Source: SIG455 sp045646385
GTDB taxonomy: Bacteria > Bacillota > Clostridia > UMGS1810
NCBI GenBank assembly: GCA_045646385.1
Contig: JAZRKQ010000017.1
Coordinates: 44,202 to 108,201 of the forward strand
DNA: 64,000 nucleotides
Direction of reading: 5' to 3'
The notes below the pieces were generated by a model, which did no database searches, was not told the origin of the DNA, and was given only the letters and a program-made list of their open reading frames with translations. The translations under genes and the position numbers were made by a program. Below are positions 23,382 through 31,422 of the stretch, one piece after another (the stretch's first letter is position 1; each line of letters begins with the position of its first letter).

Positions 23382-26195
23382 ATGAGGAAAGAGAATATAT
23401 TTATTAAAGGTGCCAAACAGCATAACCTTAAAAATATTGACGTAACTATACCGAGAGATAAATTTGTTGTTCTGACCGGTCTTTCCGGTTCGGGTAAATC
23501 GTCGTTGGCATTTGACACTCTCTATGCTGAGGGACAGCGAAGATATGTGGAATCTTTGTCGTCGTATGCGCGTATGTTTTTAGGTAATATGACAAAGCCT
23601 GATGTTGACTATATAGAGGGGCTTTCCCCTGCAATCAGTATAGAACAGAAAACCACCTCAAGAAATCCGCGTTCAACAGTTGGTACGGTTACAGAGATTT
23701 ACGATTATCTGAGATTACTTTATGCAAGAGTGGGTATCCCTCATTGTCCGAAATGCGGAAAAGAAATCCGCCAGCAGACAATTGACGAGATAGTAGACAG
23801 GGTGATGCAATTTCCCGAAGGAACTAAAATACAGATTTTAGCACCCGTTATTCGCGATAAAAAAGGCGAGCACGTAAAAGTTTTGGAAGATGCGCGTAAA
23901 AACGGGTATGTACGTGTACGTATAGACGGCAATGTTCGTGAACTTACAGAGGATATAAAACTTGCAAAAACGCATCGACATACAATAGAAATTGTTATAG
24001 ACAGACTTGTTATTAAAGACAGCATTATATCACGTATGACCGACTCTTTTGAAACTGCATTAAATCTTGGCGATGGTCTTGCTGTTGTAGATGTTATAGA
24101 CGGTGATGAGATAACTTTCAGCCGCAATTATGCTTGTAAAGACTGCGGAATCAGTATGGAAGAACTTTCGCCGAGAATGTTCTCATTCAACTCTCCATTC
24201 GGTGCGTGTCCGCATTGCGATGGTCTTGGCACACTTATGGAAATAGATCCCGAAATGGTACTTGAAGACACCTCTAAATCTATACTGGAGGGGGGAATAA
24301 ATGTCTGTGGCTGGAATAATGTTGCAGATGTTGGCTCATTTTCAAGAGCGTGGTTTGACTGCCTTGCAAAGCACTACGGTTTTTCCTTGGAAACACCTAT
24401 TGACGAACTTCCCGACGGAATACTGGATAAAATCCTTTACGGTACAGTAGAGCCTATAAAATTCGTATATAAAAACAAAACTGTTTTGCAGCCGTTTGAG
24501 GGGCTTATAAATAATCTGTACAGACGCCATAAAGACTCGTTTTCATCGTATATGCGTGCAGAAATTGAGGCACTTATGGGTAACAAGCCGTGTCCGGAGT
24601 GCGGAGGAAAAAGATTAAAGCCTGTTACATTGGGAGTTACAATAGGCGGAAAAAACATATACGACGTTACTGAACTGAGCGTTCGTGAATGCCGTGACTT
24701 TTTTGAAAATTTAGAACTTATAGAGAAAGAAAAACTTATCTCTGAGCAGGTTTTGAAAGAACTCAGAACACGGCTTGGATTTTTAGTAGATGTCGGTCTT
24801 GATTATCTTACTCTTTCAAGAAGTGCCGGAACGCTATCCGGCGGTGAGGCACAGCGTATAAGACTTGCCACACAGATAGGCTCAAGTCTTATGGGGGTTA
24901 TGTATATTCTTGACGAGCCGAGTATAGGTCTGCATCAGCGAGATAACGATATGCTTTTGCAGACGCTTAAAAACCTGCGTGATTTAGGCAATACGCTTAT
25001 TGTTGTAGAGCACGACGAAGATACTATGTATGCAGCCGACTATATTATAGACATAGGACCGGGTGCAGGTATTCATGGTGGACATATAGTTGCCGAAGGT
25101 ACTGCGGAGGAAATCAAAAAATGCAAAGACAGTATAACAGGTCAGTATCTGAGCGGGAAGAAAAAAATAGATGTGCCCCAAACCCGCCGAAGTGGCAATG
25201 GCAATTCTTTAAAAGTTATAGGTGCAGCAGAAAATAACCTTAAAAATATTGATGTTGAAATTCCACTTGGTAAGTTTGTGGCTGTTACAGGTGTTTCAGG
25301 TTCGGGTAAATCGTCACTTGTAAACGAGATTGTTTATAAAAAACTTGCCGCCAAACTTAACCGCGCCAAAACTAAAGCGGGTAAGCATAAAAAAATAGAG
25401 GGCATAGAACATCTTGATAAAGTTATAAATATAGACCAGTCGCCTATAGGCAGAACACCGCGTTCAAATCCTGCAACATATACAGGTGTGTTTACTGATA
25501 TCCGAGAGGTTTTTGCCAATACCAACGAGGCAAAAATGCGTGGCTACAAAGCAGGCCGATTCAGTTTTAATGTAAGCGGCGGCAGATGTGAGGCGTGCTC
25601 AGGTGATGGTATAATAAAAATTGAAATGAACTTTTTGCCGGATGTATACGTTCCTTGTGAAGTGTGCGGAGGCAAGTGCTATAACCGCGAAACTTTAGAA
25701 GTTAAGTATAAGGGTAAAAACATTTACGAAGTTCTTGAAATGACAGTTGAAGAGGGCGTTGAGTTTTTCAAAAACCACCCCAAAATCAAGCGTAAACTTC
25801 AAACGCTTTATGATGTTGGGTTGGGGTATATAAAAATTGGTCAGGCGTCAACAACACTATCGGGTGGCGAGGCACAGCGTGTAAAACTTGCTACAGAACT
25901 TTCAAAGCGCAGTACAGGCAGAACTATGTATATACTTGACGAACCCACAACAGGACTTCATATAGCGGACGTTCATAAACTCGTTGATGTGCTAAATATG
26001 CTGGTTGACAGCGGTAATACCGTTGTAGTAATAGAGCATAACCTAGACGTTATAAAGGTTGCAGACCATATCATAGATTTAGGACCTGAGGGTGGCAGTG
26101 CAGGCGGTACTGTTATTTGCAGCGGAACTCCGGAAGAAATTGTTGAATGTAAAAAATCATATACCGGTAAATATCTAAAAAAGATAATGAAATAA
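23382..26195 (+). CDS. uvrA: Excinuclease ABC subunit A
   Basis: ABC-type ATPase that recognises DNA damage and loads UvrB. 937 residues with two ABC modules: first Walker A Gly-Leu-Ser-Gly-Ser-Gly-Lys-Ser at 33-40, signature Leu-Ser-Gly-Gly-Glu near 485; second Walker A Gly-Val-Ser-Gly-Ser-Gly-Lys-Ser near 638, signature near 827. Cysteine pairs for three zinc modules are present, including Cys-Pro-Lys-Cys near 124, Cys-Lys-Asp-Cys with Cys-Pro-His-Cys near 250-280 and Cys-Glu-Ala-Cys with Cys-Glu-Val-Cys near 737-765. Complete and collinear with UvrA. Last gene of the operon. Confidence 0.98.
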   Translation: MRKENIFIKGAKQHNLKNIDVTIPRDKFVVLTGLSGSGKSSLAFDTLYAEGQRRYVESLSSYARMFLGNMTKPDVDYIEGLSPAISIEQKTTSRNPRSTVGTVTEIYDYLRLLYARVGIPHCPKCGKEIRQQTIDEIVDRVMQFPEGTKIQILAPVIRDKKGEHVKVLEDARKNGYVRVRIDGNVRELTEDIKLAKTHRHTIEIVIDRLVIKDSIISRMTDSFETALNLGDGLAVVDVIDGDEITFSRNYACKDCGISMEELSPRMFSFNSPFGACPHCDGLGTLMEIDPEMVLEDTSKSILEGGINVCGWNNVADVGSFSRAWFDCLAKHYGFSLETPIDELPDGILDKILYGTVEPIKFVYKNKTVLQPFEGLINNLYRRHKDSFSSYMRAEIEALMGNKPCPECGGKRLKPVTLGVTIGGKNIYDVTELSVRECRDFFENLELIEKEKLISEQVLKELRTRLGFLVDVGLDYLTLSRSAGTLSGGEAQRIRLATQIGSSLMGVMYILDEPSIGLHQRDNDMLLQTLKNLRDLGNTLIVVEHDEDTMYAADYIIDIGPGAGIHGGHIVAEGTAEEIKKCKDSITGQYLSGKKKIDVPQTRRSGNGNSLKVIGAAENNLKNIDVEIPLGKFVAVTGVSGSGKSSLVNEIVYKKLAAKLNRAKTKAGKHKKIEGIEHLDKVINIDQSPIGRTPRSNPATYTGVFTDIREVFANTNEAKMRGYKAGRFSFNVSGGRCEACSGDGIIKIEMNFLPDVYVPCEVCGGKCYNRETLEVKYKGKNIYEVLEMTVEEGVEFFKNHPKIKRKLQTLYDVGLGYIKIGQASTTLSGGEAQRVKLATELSKRSTGRTMYILDEPTTGLHIADVHKLVDVLNMLVDSGNTVVVIEHNLDVIKVADHIIDLGPEGGSAGGTVICSGTPEEIVECKKSYTGKYLKKIMK

Positions 26196-26225
26196 TGAAA
26201 GATTTCACACAAAAACTTTCATTTT
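26194..26225 (+). terminator. Weak hairpin after uvrA
   Basis: An 8-bp stem (AATGAAAG with CTTTCATT) around a 14-nt loop, followed by a few T. Weak compared with others here, but correctly placed. Confidence 0.35.
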
Positions 26226-26288
26226 AGTTATTATAATTTTGCAAAATGACAATTTTTAGCGAAAAATATGAAATTTTGTTAAAAAGTT

Positions 26289-26317
26289 CTTGCGTAATAA
26301 AGACTTGAGTAGTATAA
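26289..26317 (+). promoter_or_regulatory. Promoter of glutamate dehydrogenase
   Basis: TTGCGT (26289-26294), 17-bp spacer, TATAAT (26312-26317). A GGGGGT ribosome site and ATG at 26350 follow, so in-frame codons upstream of 26317 cannot be translated from this transcript. Confidence 0.6.
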
Positions 26318-26349
26318 TAAAAGAAATGTTAAATGGGGGTAAAATTAAA

Positions 26350-27702
26350 ATGGCTATTAAAAATGAGTATCTCAAAAGAGTATACGAACAGGTTAAAGCA
26401 AGAGATAAGAACGAACCTGAATTTTTACAGACAGTAGAAGAAGTGTTCGAGTCATTGGAACCTGTTATTGAAAAACATCCTGAATACGAGGCTGCAGGCC
26501 TTATGGAAAGACTTGTTGAACCCGAAAGAACAATTGTATTCCGTGTTCCGTGGGTAGACGATAACGGCAAAACTCAGGTTAACAGAGGTTTCCGTGTACA
26601 GTTCAACAGTGCAATCGGTCCTTACAAAGGCGGCTTGCGTTTCCATCCTTCAGTTTATTTGGGTATTATCAAATTCTTAGGATTTGAACAGATATTTAAA
26701 AACTCTCTTACAGGTCTGCCAATCGGCGGGGGTAAGGGCGGTAGCGACTTTGACCCAAGAGGTAAGAGTGACGGCGAAATAATGAGATTCTGCCAGAGTT
26801 TTATGACAGAACTTTCTCGTCATATCGGTTCACACGTTGACGTTCCTGCCGGTGATATTGGTGTTGGCGCAAGAGAAATTGGCTACCTTTTCGGTCAGTA
26901 TAAGAGAATCTGCAATAACTTTGAAAACGCAGTTTTAACCGGTAAAGGCATTTCTTACGGCGGAAGCCTTATCCGTCCTGAGGCTACAGGTTTCGGTGCA
27001 GTTTATTTCTGTGACGAAGTATTAAAAGGCTACGGCGAGGATATCAAAGGTAAAACATTTGCAGTATCAGGCTTCGGTAATGTTGCTTGGAGTGCAGTTT
27101 TGAAAATCAATGAACTCGGTGGTAAAGTACTTACAATTTCCGGTCCTGACGGATATGTTTACGACAAAGACGGCGTAACAACTGAAAAAGCCGCTTATAT
27201 GCTTGAAATGCGTGCATCAGGCCGTGATAAAGTTCAGGATTATGCTGATAAGTTTGGTGCTGAATTCCACGCAGGTGAAAAACCTTGGGGTGTTAAGGCA
27301 GACGTTATTATGCCTTGTGCTACTCAGAACGAAGTTCAGTTGGAAGATGCTAAAAAGATTGTTGCAAACGGAATTAAATATTACATAGAAGTTTCTAATA
27401 TGCCTACAACTAACGAGGCTGTTGAGTACTTACGTTCAAATGGCGTAGTAGTTGCTCCTTCTAAAGCTGTTAACGCAGGTGGTGTTGCAGTTTCTGCTCT
27501 TGAAATGAGCCAGAACAGCGAACGCCTTGCATGGACTGCTGAGGAGGTTGACGAAAAACTCCACCGCATTATGGTTAATATCTATAACGCTGCAAATAAC
27601 GCTGCAAAAGAGTACGGCATGGAGGGTAACCTTATTGCCGGTGCAAATATTGCAGGTTTTGCAAAAGTTGCAGAGGCTATGATGGCTCAGGGTATTATCT
27701 GA
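26350..27702 (+). CDS. gdhA: Glutamate dehydrogenase, NADP-type
   Basis: Interconverts 2-oxoglutarate plus ammonia and glutamate. 450 residues, the hexameric small GDH class. Visible: substrate site Gly-Pro-Tyr-Lys-Gly-Gly-Leu-Arg-Phe-His-Pro, catalytic region Leu-Pro-Ile-Gly-Gly-Gly-Lys-Gly-Gly-Ser near 125-135, Pro-Ala-Gly-Asp-Ile-Gly-Val-Gly near 165, and the dinucleotide motif Gly-Phe-Gly-Asn-Val-Ala-Trp near 240. The length and the assimilatory context suggest NADPH use; cofactor was not proven. Start ATG 26350 follows GGGGGT. Monocistronic, ending at a long bidirectional terminator. Glutamate made here would enter the arg genes at 7-13 kb. Confidence 0.95.
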   Translation: MAIKNEYLKRVYEQVKARDKNEPEFLQTVEEVFESLEPVIEKHPEYEAAGLMERLVEPERTIVFRVPWVDDNGKTQVNRGFRVQFNSAIGPYKGGLRFHPSVYLGIIKFLGFEQIFKNSLTGLPIGGGKGGSDFDPRGKSDGEIMRFCQSFMTELSRHIGSHVDVPAGDIGVGAREIGYLFGQYKRICNNFENAVLTGKGISYGGSLIRPEATGFGAVYFCDEVLKGYGEDIKGKTFAVSGFGNVAWSAVLKINELGGKVLTISGPDGYVYDKDGVTTEKAAYMLEMRASGRDKVQDYADKFGAEFHAGEKPWGVKADVIMPCATQNEVQLEDAKKIVANGIKYYIEVSNMPTTNEAVEYLRSNGVVVAPSKAVNAGGVAVSALEMSQNSERLAWTAEEVDEKLHRIMVNIYNAANNAAKEYGMEGNLIAGANIAGFAKVAEAMMAQGII

Positions 27703-27710
27703 TAGTACAT

Positions 27711-27763
27711 AATAAAATAAAAAATGCTGAACGGTTAATCCGTTCAGCATTTTTTATTTTATT
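27711..27763. terminator. Long bidirectional terminator, gdhA / rlmN
   Basis: A perfect 24-bp inverted repeat (27711-27734 with 27740-27763) around a 5-nt loop with A/T-rich outer arms. It serves gdhA on plus and the RlmN-family gene on minus. Confidence 0.9.
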
Positions 27764-27778
27764 AAAAATATAAATATT

Positions 27779-28813
27779 TCAAATTGTATTTTTGTAATCG
27801 GAACTTAGTTGTCCGCAGGCAGCATTCATATCACTGCCGAATTCACGACGCACAGTAACATTTATGTTATTCTGTTTTAAAATATCAAAAAACTCAGAAA
27901 TACGTTCTTTGTCGCTTGGCTGATAATCAGTTGAACGTGTCTTGTTGTAGGGGATAAGATTGACATAGCAGTTTATATCCTTTAGAAGTTCAATTAATTG
28001 CTCAGCACAACAATTACTGTCGTTCAAGTTTTTTATCATAATATAGGCAAAAGTCACCTTTTTATTACTGCGCTCAGTATATGTTTTTACGGCTTCAATG
28101 AGTTCCTTTATTGGATATGCCTTGTTTATCGGCATCAGTTTGTTACGCAATTCATCATTGGGTGCGTGTAAACTAATGGCAAGACTATTGAAAGATTTTC
28201 GTTTTGCGTATTCAATTATTTTAGGTGTGATGCCACAGGTGGAAATGGTGACGTGCCTTGCTGCAATTGCTATGCCGGACTGAGATGTTGCGATATCAAT
28301 AAAGTTCATAACATTATCATAATTATCAAATGGTTCGCCAATGCCCATAAGAACTACGTGTGATACAGGTATTTGCAGTGTATCTCTTATATATAAAAGT
28401 TGTCCGATTATTTCGCAAGTTTCAAGATTTCGGATTTTTTTAAGTTTTCCGCTTTCGCAGAACACACAGTTCATATTGCATCCTACTTGTGTAGAAACAC
28501 AAATTCCGTTACCGTAATCATGCTTCATCAAAACGGTTTCTATAGTGTATCCGTCATAAAGGCGAAACAGATACTTGCAGGTATCTTCGCTTTCACTTTT
28601 TGTTATAAGTTCAAGTTTGGTAAACTCAAAATCTTCTGCCAGTTTTTCCTTTATAGAGAGCGAAAGAGTATTTATTTCAAAAAATGATGTTAAATTTTTC
28701 TTATATATTGCGTTGAAAACAATTTTTGCCTTTGCCGTATTTTCACCGAATGATTTAAAATAATCTTCGAGCATTTCAATTGTTTGACTATATATGTTCA
28801 TTTGCTTAGCCAT
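27779..28813 (-). CDS. RlmN/Cfr-family 23S rRNA A2503 methyltransferase
   Basis: A 344-residue radical SAM methylase. The 4Fe-4S motif is Cys112-x3-Cys116-x2-Cys119. Cys105, seven residues before it, and Cys333 in Ala-Ala-Cys-Gly-Gln-Leu align with the two methyl-transfer cysteines of Escherichia coli RlmN (118 and 355). So the full catalytic set is present, consistent with methylation of A2503 at C2. Unusual points: the cluster motif continues Phe-Cys-Glu-Ser-Gly instead of the common Phe-Cys-Ala-Ser/Thr, and Ala-Tyr-Ile-Met in the C-terminal half resembles Cfr more than typical RlmN. C2 versus C8 specificity is undetermined; RlmN is the default. It lies 7 bp after mreB and is probably cotranscribed. 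No strong ribosome site precedes the start. Confidence 0.8.
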   Translation of the reverse strand: MAKQMNIYSQTIEMLEDYFKSFGENTAKAKIVFNAIYKKNLTSFFEINTLSLSIKEKLAEDFEFTKLELITKSESEDTCKYLFRLYDGYTIETVLMKHDYGNGICVSTQVGCNMNCVFCESGKLKKIRNLETCEIIGQLLYIRDTLQIPVSHVVLMGIGEPFDNYDNVMNFIDIATSQSGIAIAARHVTISTCGITPKIIEYAKRKSFNSLAISLHAPNDELRNKLMPINKAYPIKELIEAVKTYTERSNKKVTFAYIMIKNLNDSNCCAEQLIELLKDINCYVNLIPYNKTRSTDYQPSDKERISEFFDILKQNNINVTVRREFGSDMNAACGQLSSDYKNTI

Positions 28814-28820
28814 ATTTTAA

Positions 28821-29825
28821 TCAAAATCTTCTTTTTGTTCTTCTTAAAGTTTTCATTTCGTCAAGCGCTTTGCCCGTGCCAAGTACAACGCACGAAACGG
28901 GGTCATCAGCAAGACGTACTTCAAGACCGGTTTCAAGAGCAACCAGTTTGTCCAGCCCCTTTACTTGAGAGCCTCCACCCGTTAAAATTGCACCGCTTGT
29001 ACTGATATCACCTATAAGTTCGGGTGGGGTACGTTCTAATACATCTTTAACACCCGCAACTATCATATCGGCAGTTTCTTTTAATGCATCAAGCATTTCA
29101 TCTGACGAAATCATAACCTCCATCGGTAATCCTGACACCATGCTTCTGCCTTTTATTTTCATAAGCGACTGCTCACCCTGCGGATAAACACAGCCAATTT
29201 CTTTTTTTACAAGTTCAGCCATTCTTTCGCCGATAATCATATTATGAGTTTTTTTGACGTATTTAATGATGTCCTGATCAAACTCATCGCCGGCTATTTT
29301 AAGTGATGCGTGCACCACCATAGAGCCGAGAGATATAACTGCAATATCAGTAGTACCGCCACCTATATCTATTACAAGATTACCTGCAGGCTTTGAAATA
29401 TCCATACCTGCACCTATAGCCGCAGCAATAGGCTCTTCTATAAGGTAAGCACTTCTTGCTCCTGCACCCGTCATAGCGTCTACAACGGCTTTTTTCTCAA
29501 CTTCAGTTATAACACTTGGTATGCACACAATAACGCGTGGTTTAAAAAATGACCATTTGCACGATTTGTTAAGTATATATTTAATCATAGTCATAGTAGA
29601 GTCAAAGTCGGATATAACACCCTTCCTCATAGGACGTATAACGGTGATGTCGTCAGGATTTCTGCCGATCATATCGTGTGCTTTTTGACCCACCTCCATA
29701 AGTTTTCCTGTAGAAGTTTCCACTGCTACAACAGAAGGTTCGTTTATTACTATACCTTTATCTTTTGTGTACACAAGGATGGTAGTCGTGCCTAAATCAA
29801 TAGCTATATCTTGCGATTTAAACAT
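28821..29825 (-). CDS. mreB: MreB-family actin-like protein
   Basis: Bacterial actin of 334 residues that guides lateral wall synthesis under the membrane. Phosphate loop Asp-Leu-Gly-Thr-Thr-Thr at 10-15, connect and phosphate-2 motif Asp-Ile-Gly-Gly-Gly-Thr-Thr-Asp near 155, and adenosine motif Gly-Ala-Ile-Leu-Thr-Gly-Gly-Gly near 280. The N-terminal Met-Phe-Lys-Ser-Gln-Asp-Ile-Ala is like Mbl/MreBH paralogues, and mreC/mreD are absent nearby, so this may be a second paralogue. Start ATG at 29825 follows GGAGGA; upstream in-frame codons extend into the promoter. rodA at 55.5-56.6 kb is a functional partner in the window. Confidence 0.93.
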   Translation of the reverse strand: MFKSQDIAIDLGTTTILVYTKDKGIVINEPSVVAVETSTGKLMEVGQKAHDMIGRNPDDITVIRPMRKGVISDFDSTMTMIKYILNKSCKWSFFKPRVIVCIPSVITEVEKKAVVDAMTGAGARSAYLIEEPIAAAIGAGMDISKPAGNLVIDIGGGTTDIAVISLGSMVVHASLKIAGDEFDQDIIKYVKKTHNMIIGERMAELVKKEIGCVYPQGEQSLMKIKGRSMVSGLPMEVMISSDEMLDALKETADMIVAGVKDVLERTPPELIGDISTSGAILTGGGSQVKGLDKLVALETGLEVRLADDPVSCVVLGTGKALDEMKTLRRTKRRF

Positions 29826-29859
29826 AATTTTCCTCCAATATAGTAGTATATATATCTTA

Positions 29860-29887
29860 ATTATACATTTATCTGTAAATAAATCAA
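29860..29887 (-). promoter_or_regulatory. Minus-strand promoter of mreB
   Basis: On the minus strand: TTGATT (29887-29882), 16-bp spacer, TATAAT (29865-29860), about 30 bp before the GGAGGA site of mreB. Confidence 0.65.
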
Positions 29888-29979
29888 TAGTTTTTTTCAG
29901 TAACAAAAGAAAATCGACACGAATAAACTGTATTAAGCAGATAATGATACATCTGTTTCGGTTACAAAGGAGAGTGAAT

Positions 29980-30222
29980 TTGTTGGAACAGATAATAGTA
30001 GTTTTTTCATCGATTACTTCTGCGACGGGTGTAAAAAAGCATTTGTCGAAAAAGTATAATATACAATCAAAACTCCGCCAGACACCACGAAATCTTTCTG
30101 TATCGGGGTGTAGTTACTGTCTTGTAATGGCGGAGAAAGATTTAGAAATGGTAAAAAAAGTTGCCAAAGAAAACGGATTAACCATAAAAGGCGTATTCCG
30201 TGAGGATGGTACACGCATATAA
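29980..30222 (+). CDS. DUF3343 protein, putative sulfur/selenium carrier
   Basis: A small protein of about 80 residues matching the DUF3343 pattern: an N-terminal beta strand (Glu-Gln-Ile-Ile-Val-Val-Phe), Pro-Arg near 40, then a cysteine site Ser-Gly-Cys-Ser-Tyr-Cys and a C-terminal beta segment. DUF3343 proteins are proposed Se/S carriers and are often encoded beside YedF, SelD or class V aminotransferases. Here the next gene, 28 bp on, is a cysteine desulfurase, which supports a persulfide or selenium relay (inference). Start is TTG at 29980 or 29983, 7-10 bp after AGGAG (29968-29972); the much longer upstream frame crosses mreB regulatory DNA and is rejected. Confidence 0.7.
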   Translation: MLEQIIVVFSSITSATGVKKHLSKKYNIQSKLRQTPRNLSVSGCSYCLVMAEKDLEMVKKVAKENGLTIKGVFREDGTRI

Positions 30223-30250
30223 TTATAAATAAAGTTGGGCGGTGATAAGG

Positions 30251-31390
30251 TTGATTTACCTTGACAACAGTGCCACGACATTTCCTAAACCGCGCGAAGT
30301 GCGTGAAAAAATGAATGAATGTCTTAAGCGGTACTGTGCAAATCCCGGGCGTTCGGGACACAAGATGAGTATAAAAATCAGCGAAGAGGTATATGCCTGT
30401 CGTGAAAAATTGTCGGATATGTTCAATGCCGGTGGAGCGGAAAGGGTAATATTTACTGTCAATACTACCGCAGCGCTTAACCTTGCAATAAAAGGTATAC
30501 TTCGTCGTGGAGGGCACGTAATATTTACGTCTATGGAGCATAACTCGGTTGTGCGGCCCGTATATAAACTTGCCGAAACCAAAGGCATCGATTATAGCAT
30601 TGCCAATGCAAATATATATGGTTACGTTGATCCGAAAACTGTTGAAGCGCTTGTAAGACCAGACACACAACTGATTGTTGCCATACATGCTTCCAATGTT
30701 TGCGGAACGGTTAATCCTATATCAGAGATTGGTGCTATAGCAAAAAAGCATAATATTCCGTTTCTGGTAGATGCTGCCCAGTCAGGCGGTGTTTTGCCGA
30801 TAGATATGGAAAAAGACAATATATCAATGTTGGCACTTGCAGGCCATAAGGCTTTGTACGGGCCAATGGGTACGGGTGCTTTGTGTATAGGTAAAGGTGT
30901 TGATATTGACACACTAACAGAAGGAGGAACAGGAAGTAATTCTCAGGATCCCAGACAACCCGAGGAATTGCCTGATAAATACGAAAGCGGTACGGTTAAT
31001 GCAGTCGGTATATGCGGTCTTTCTAAAGGTATAGACTTTATTAACCGTGTCGGTATGGAAACTATTTATAATCACGATATGATGCTTACAAGAATATTGC
31101 TTGAAGATTTGTGTGCGATAAAAGGTGTTAAAATACAAGGTTATGTAACGTGTGCCGACAGACTTGGTGTGATATCAGTTACTATTGATGGGGTAGACTG
31201 CATTGAGGCGGCATCAATCCTTGACGAAAAATACGGAATTGCTACACGTGCAGGATATCATTGCTCGTATCTGGCACATGCCACATTAGATACGCGCCAT
31301 ACAGGAACTCTTCGTTTGAGTGTAGGAGCATTTAATAGTATCAAAGATATAAAAACCGCTGTTGCCGCAATAAATGAAATCAGTAAATGA
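30251..31390 (+). CDS. Cysteine desulfurase family protein
   Basis: PLP enzyme of aminotransferase class V, 379 residues, close to the NifS/Csd group. N-terminal Ile-Tyr-Leu-Asp-Asn-Ser-Ala-Thr-Thr, Schiff-base Lys in Leu-Ala-Gly-His-Lys-Ala-Leu-Tyr-Gly-Pro near 200, Asp-Ala-Ala-Gln-Ser near 178, and a C-terminal loop with Gly-Tyr-His-Cys near 340 that could carry the persulfide cysteine. It should release sulfur (or selenium) from cysteine as enzyme persulfide. Start TTG 30251 gives the classic Met-Ile-Tyr-Leu-Asp-Asn and is preceded by GGTGAT at 30241-30246. No IscU/SufU scaffold is nearby; the DUF3343 protein upstream is the likely acceptor partner. Confidence 0.87.
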   Translation: MIYLDNSATTFPKPREVREKMNECLKRYCANPGRSGHKMSIKISEEVYACREKLSDMFNAGGAERVIFTVNTTAALNLAIKGILRRGGHVIFTSMEHNSVVRPVYKLAETKGIDYSIANANIYGYVDPKTVEALVRPDTQLIVAIHASNVCGTVNPISEIGAIAKKHNIPFLVDAAQSGGVLPIDMEKDNISMLALAGHKALYGPMGTGALCIGKGVDIDTLTEGGTGSNSQDPRQPEELPDKYESGTVNAVGICGLSKGIDFINRVGMETIYNHDMMLTRILLEDLCAIKGVKIQGYVTCADRLGVISVTIDGVDCIEAASILDEKYGIATRAGYHCSYLAHATLDTRHTGTLRLSVGAFNSIKDIKTAVAAINEISK

Positions 31391-31418
31391 AAACGGAGCA
31401 GATTTCTGCTCCGTTTAT
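31391..31418. terminator. Bidirectional terminator, desulfurase / deacetylase
   Basis: An 11-bp perfect stem (31391-31401 with 31406-31416) with loop ATTT between convergent genes; A-run on one side and T-run on the other. Confidence 0.75.
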
Positions 31419-31422
31419 TGCG

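Noticed and set aside
30014..30688. Minus-strand frame of 224 codons opposite the DUF3343 and desulfurase genes
   Set aside because: No ribosome site or promoter, and the composition (Tyr, His, Arg, Phe mixture) is that of a shadow frame of two supported genes.
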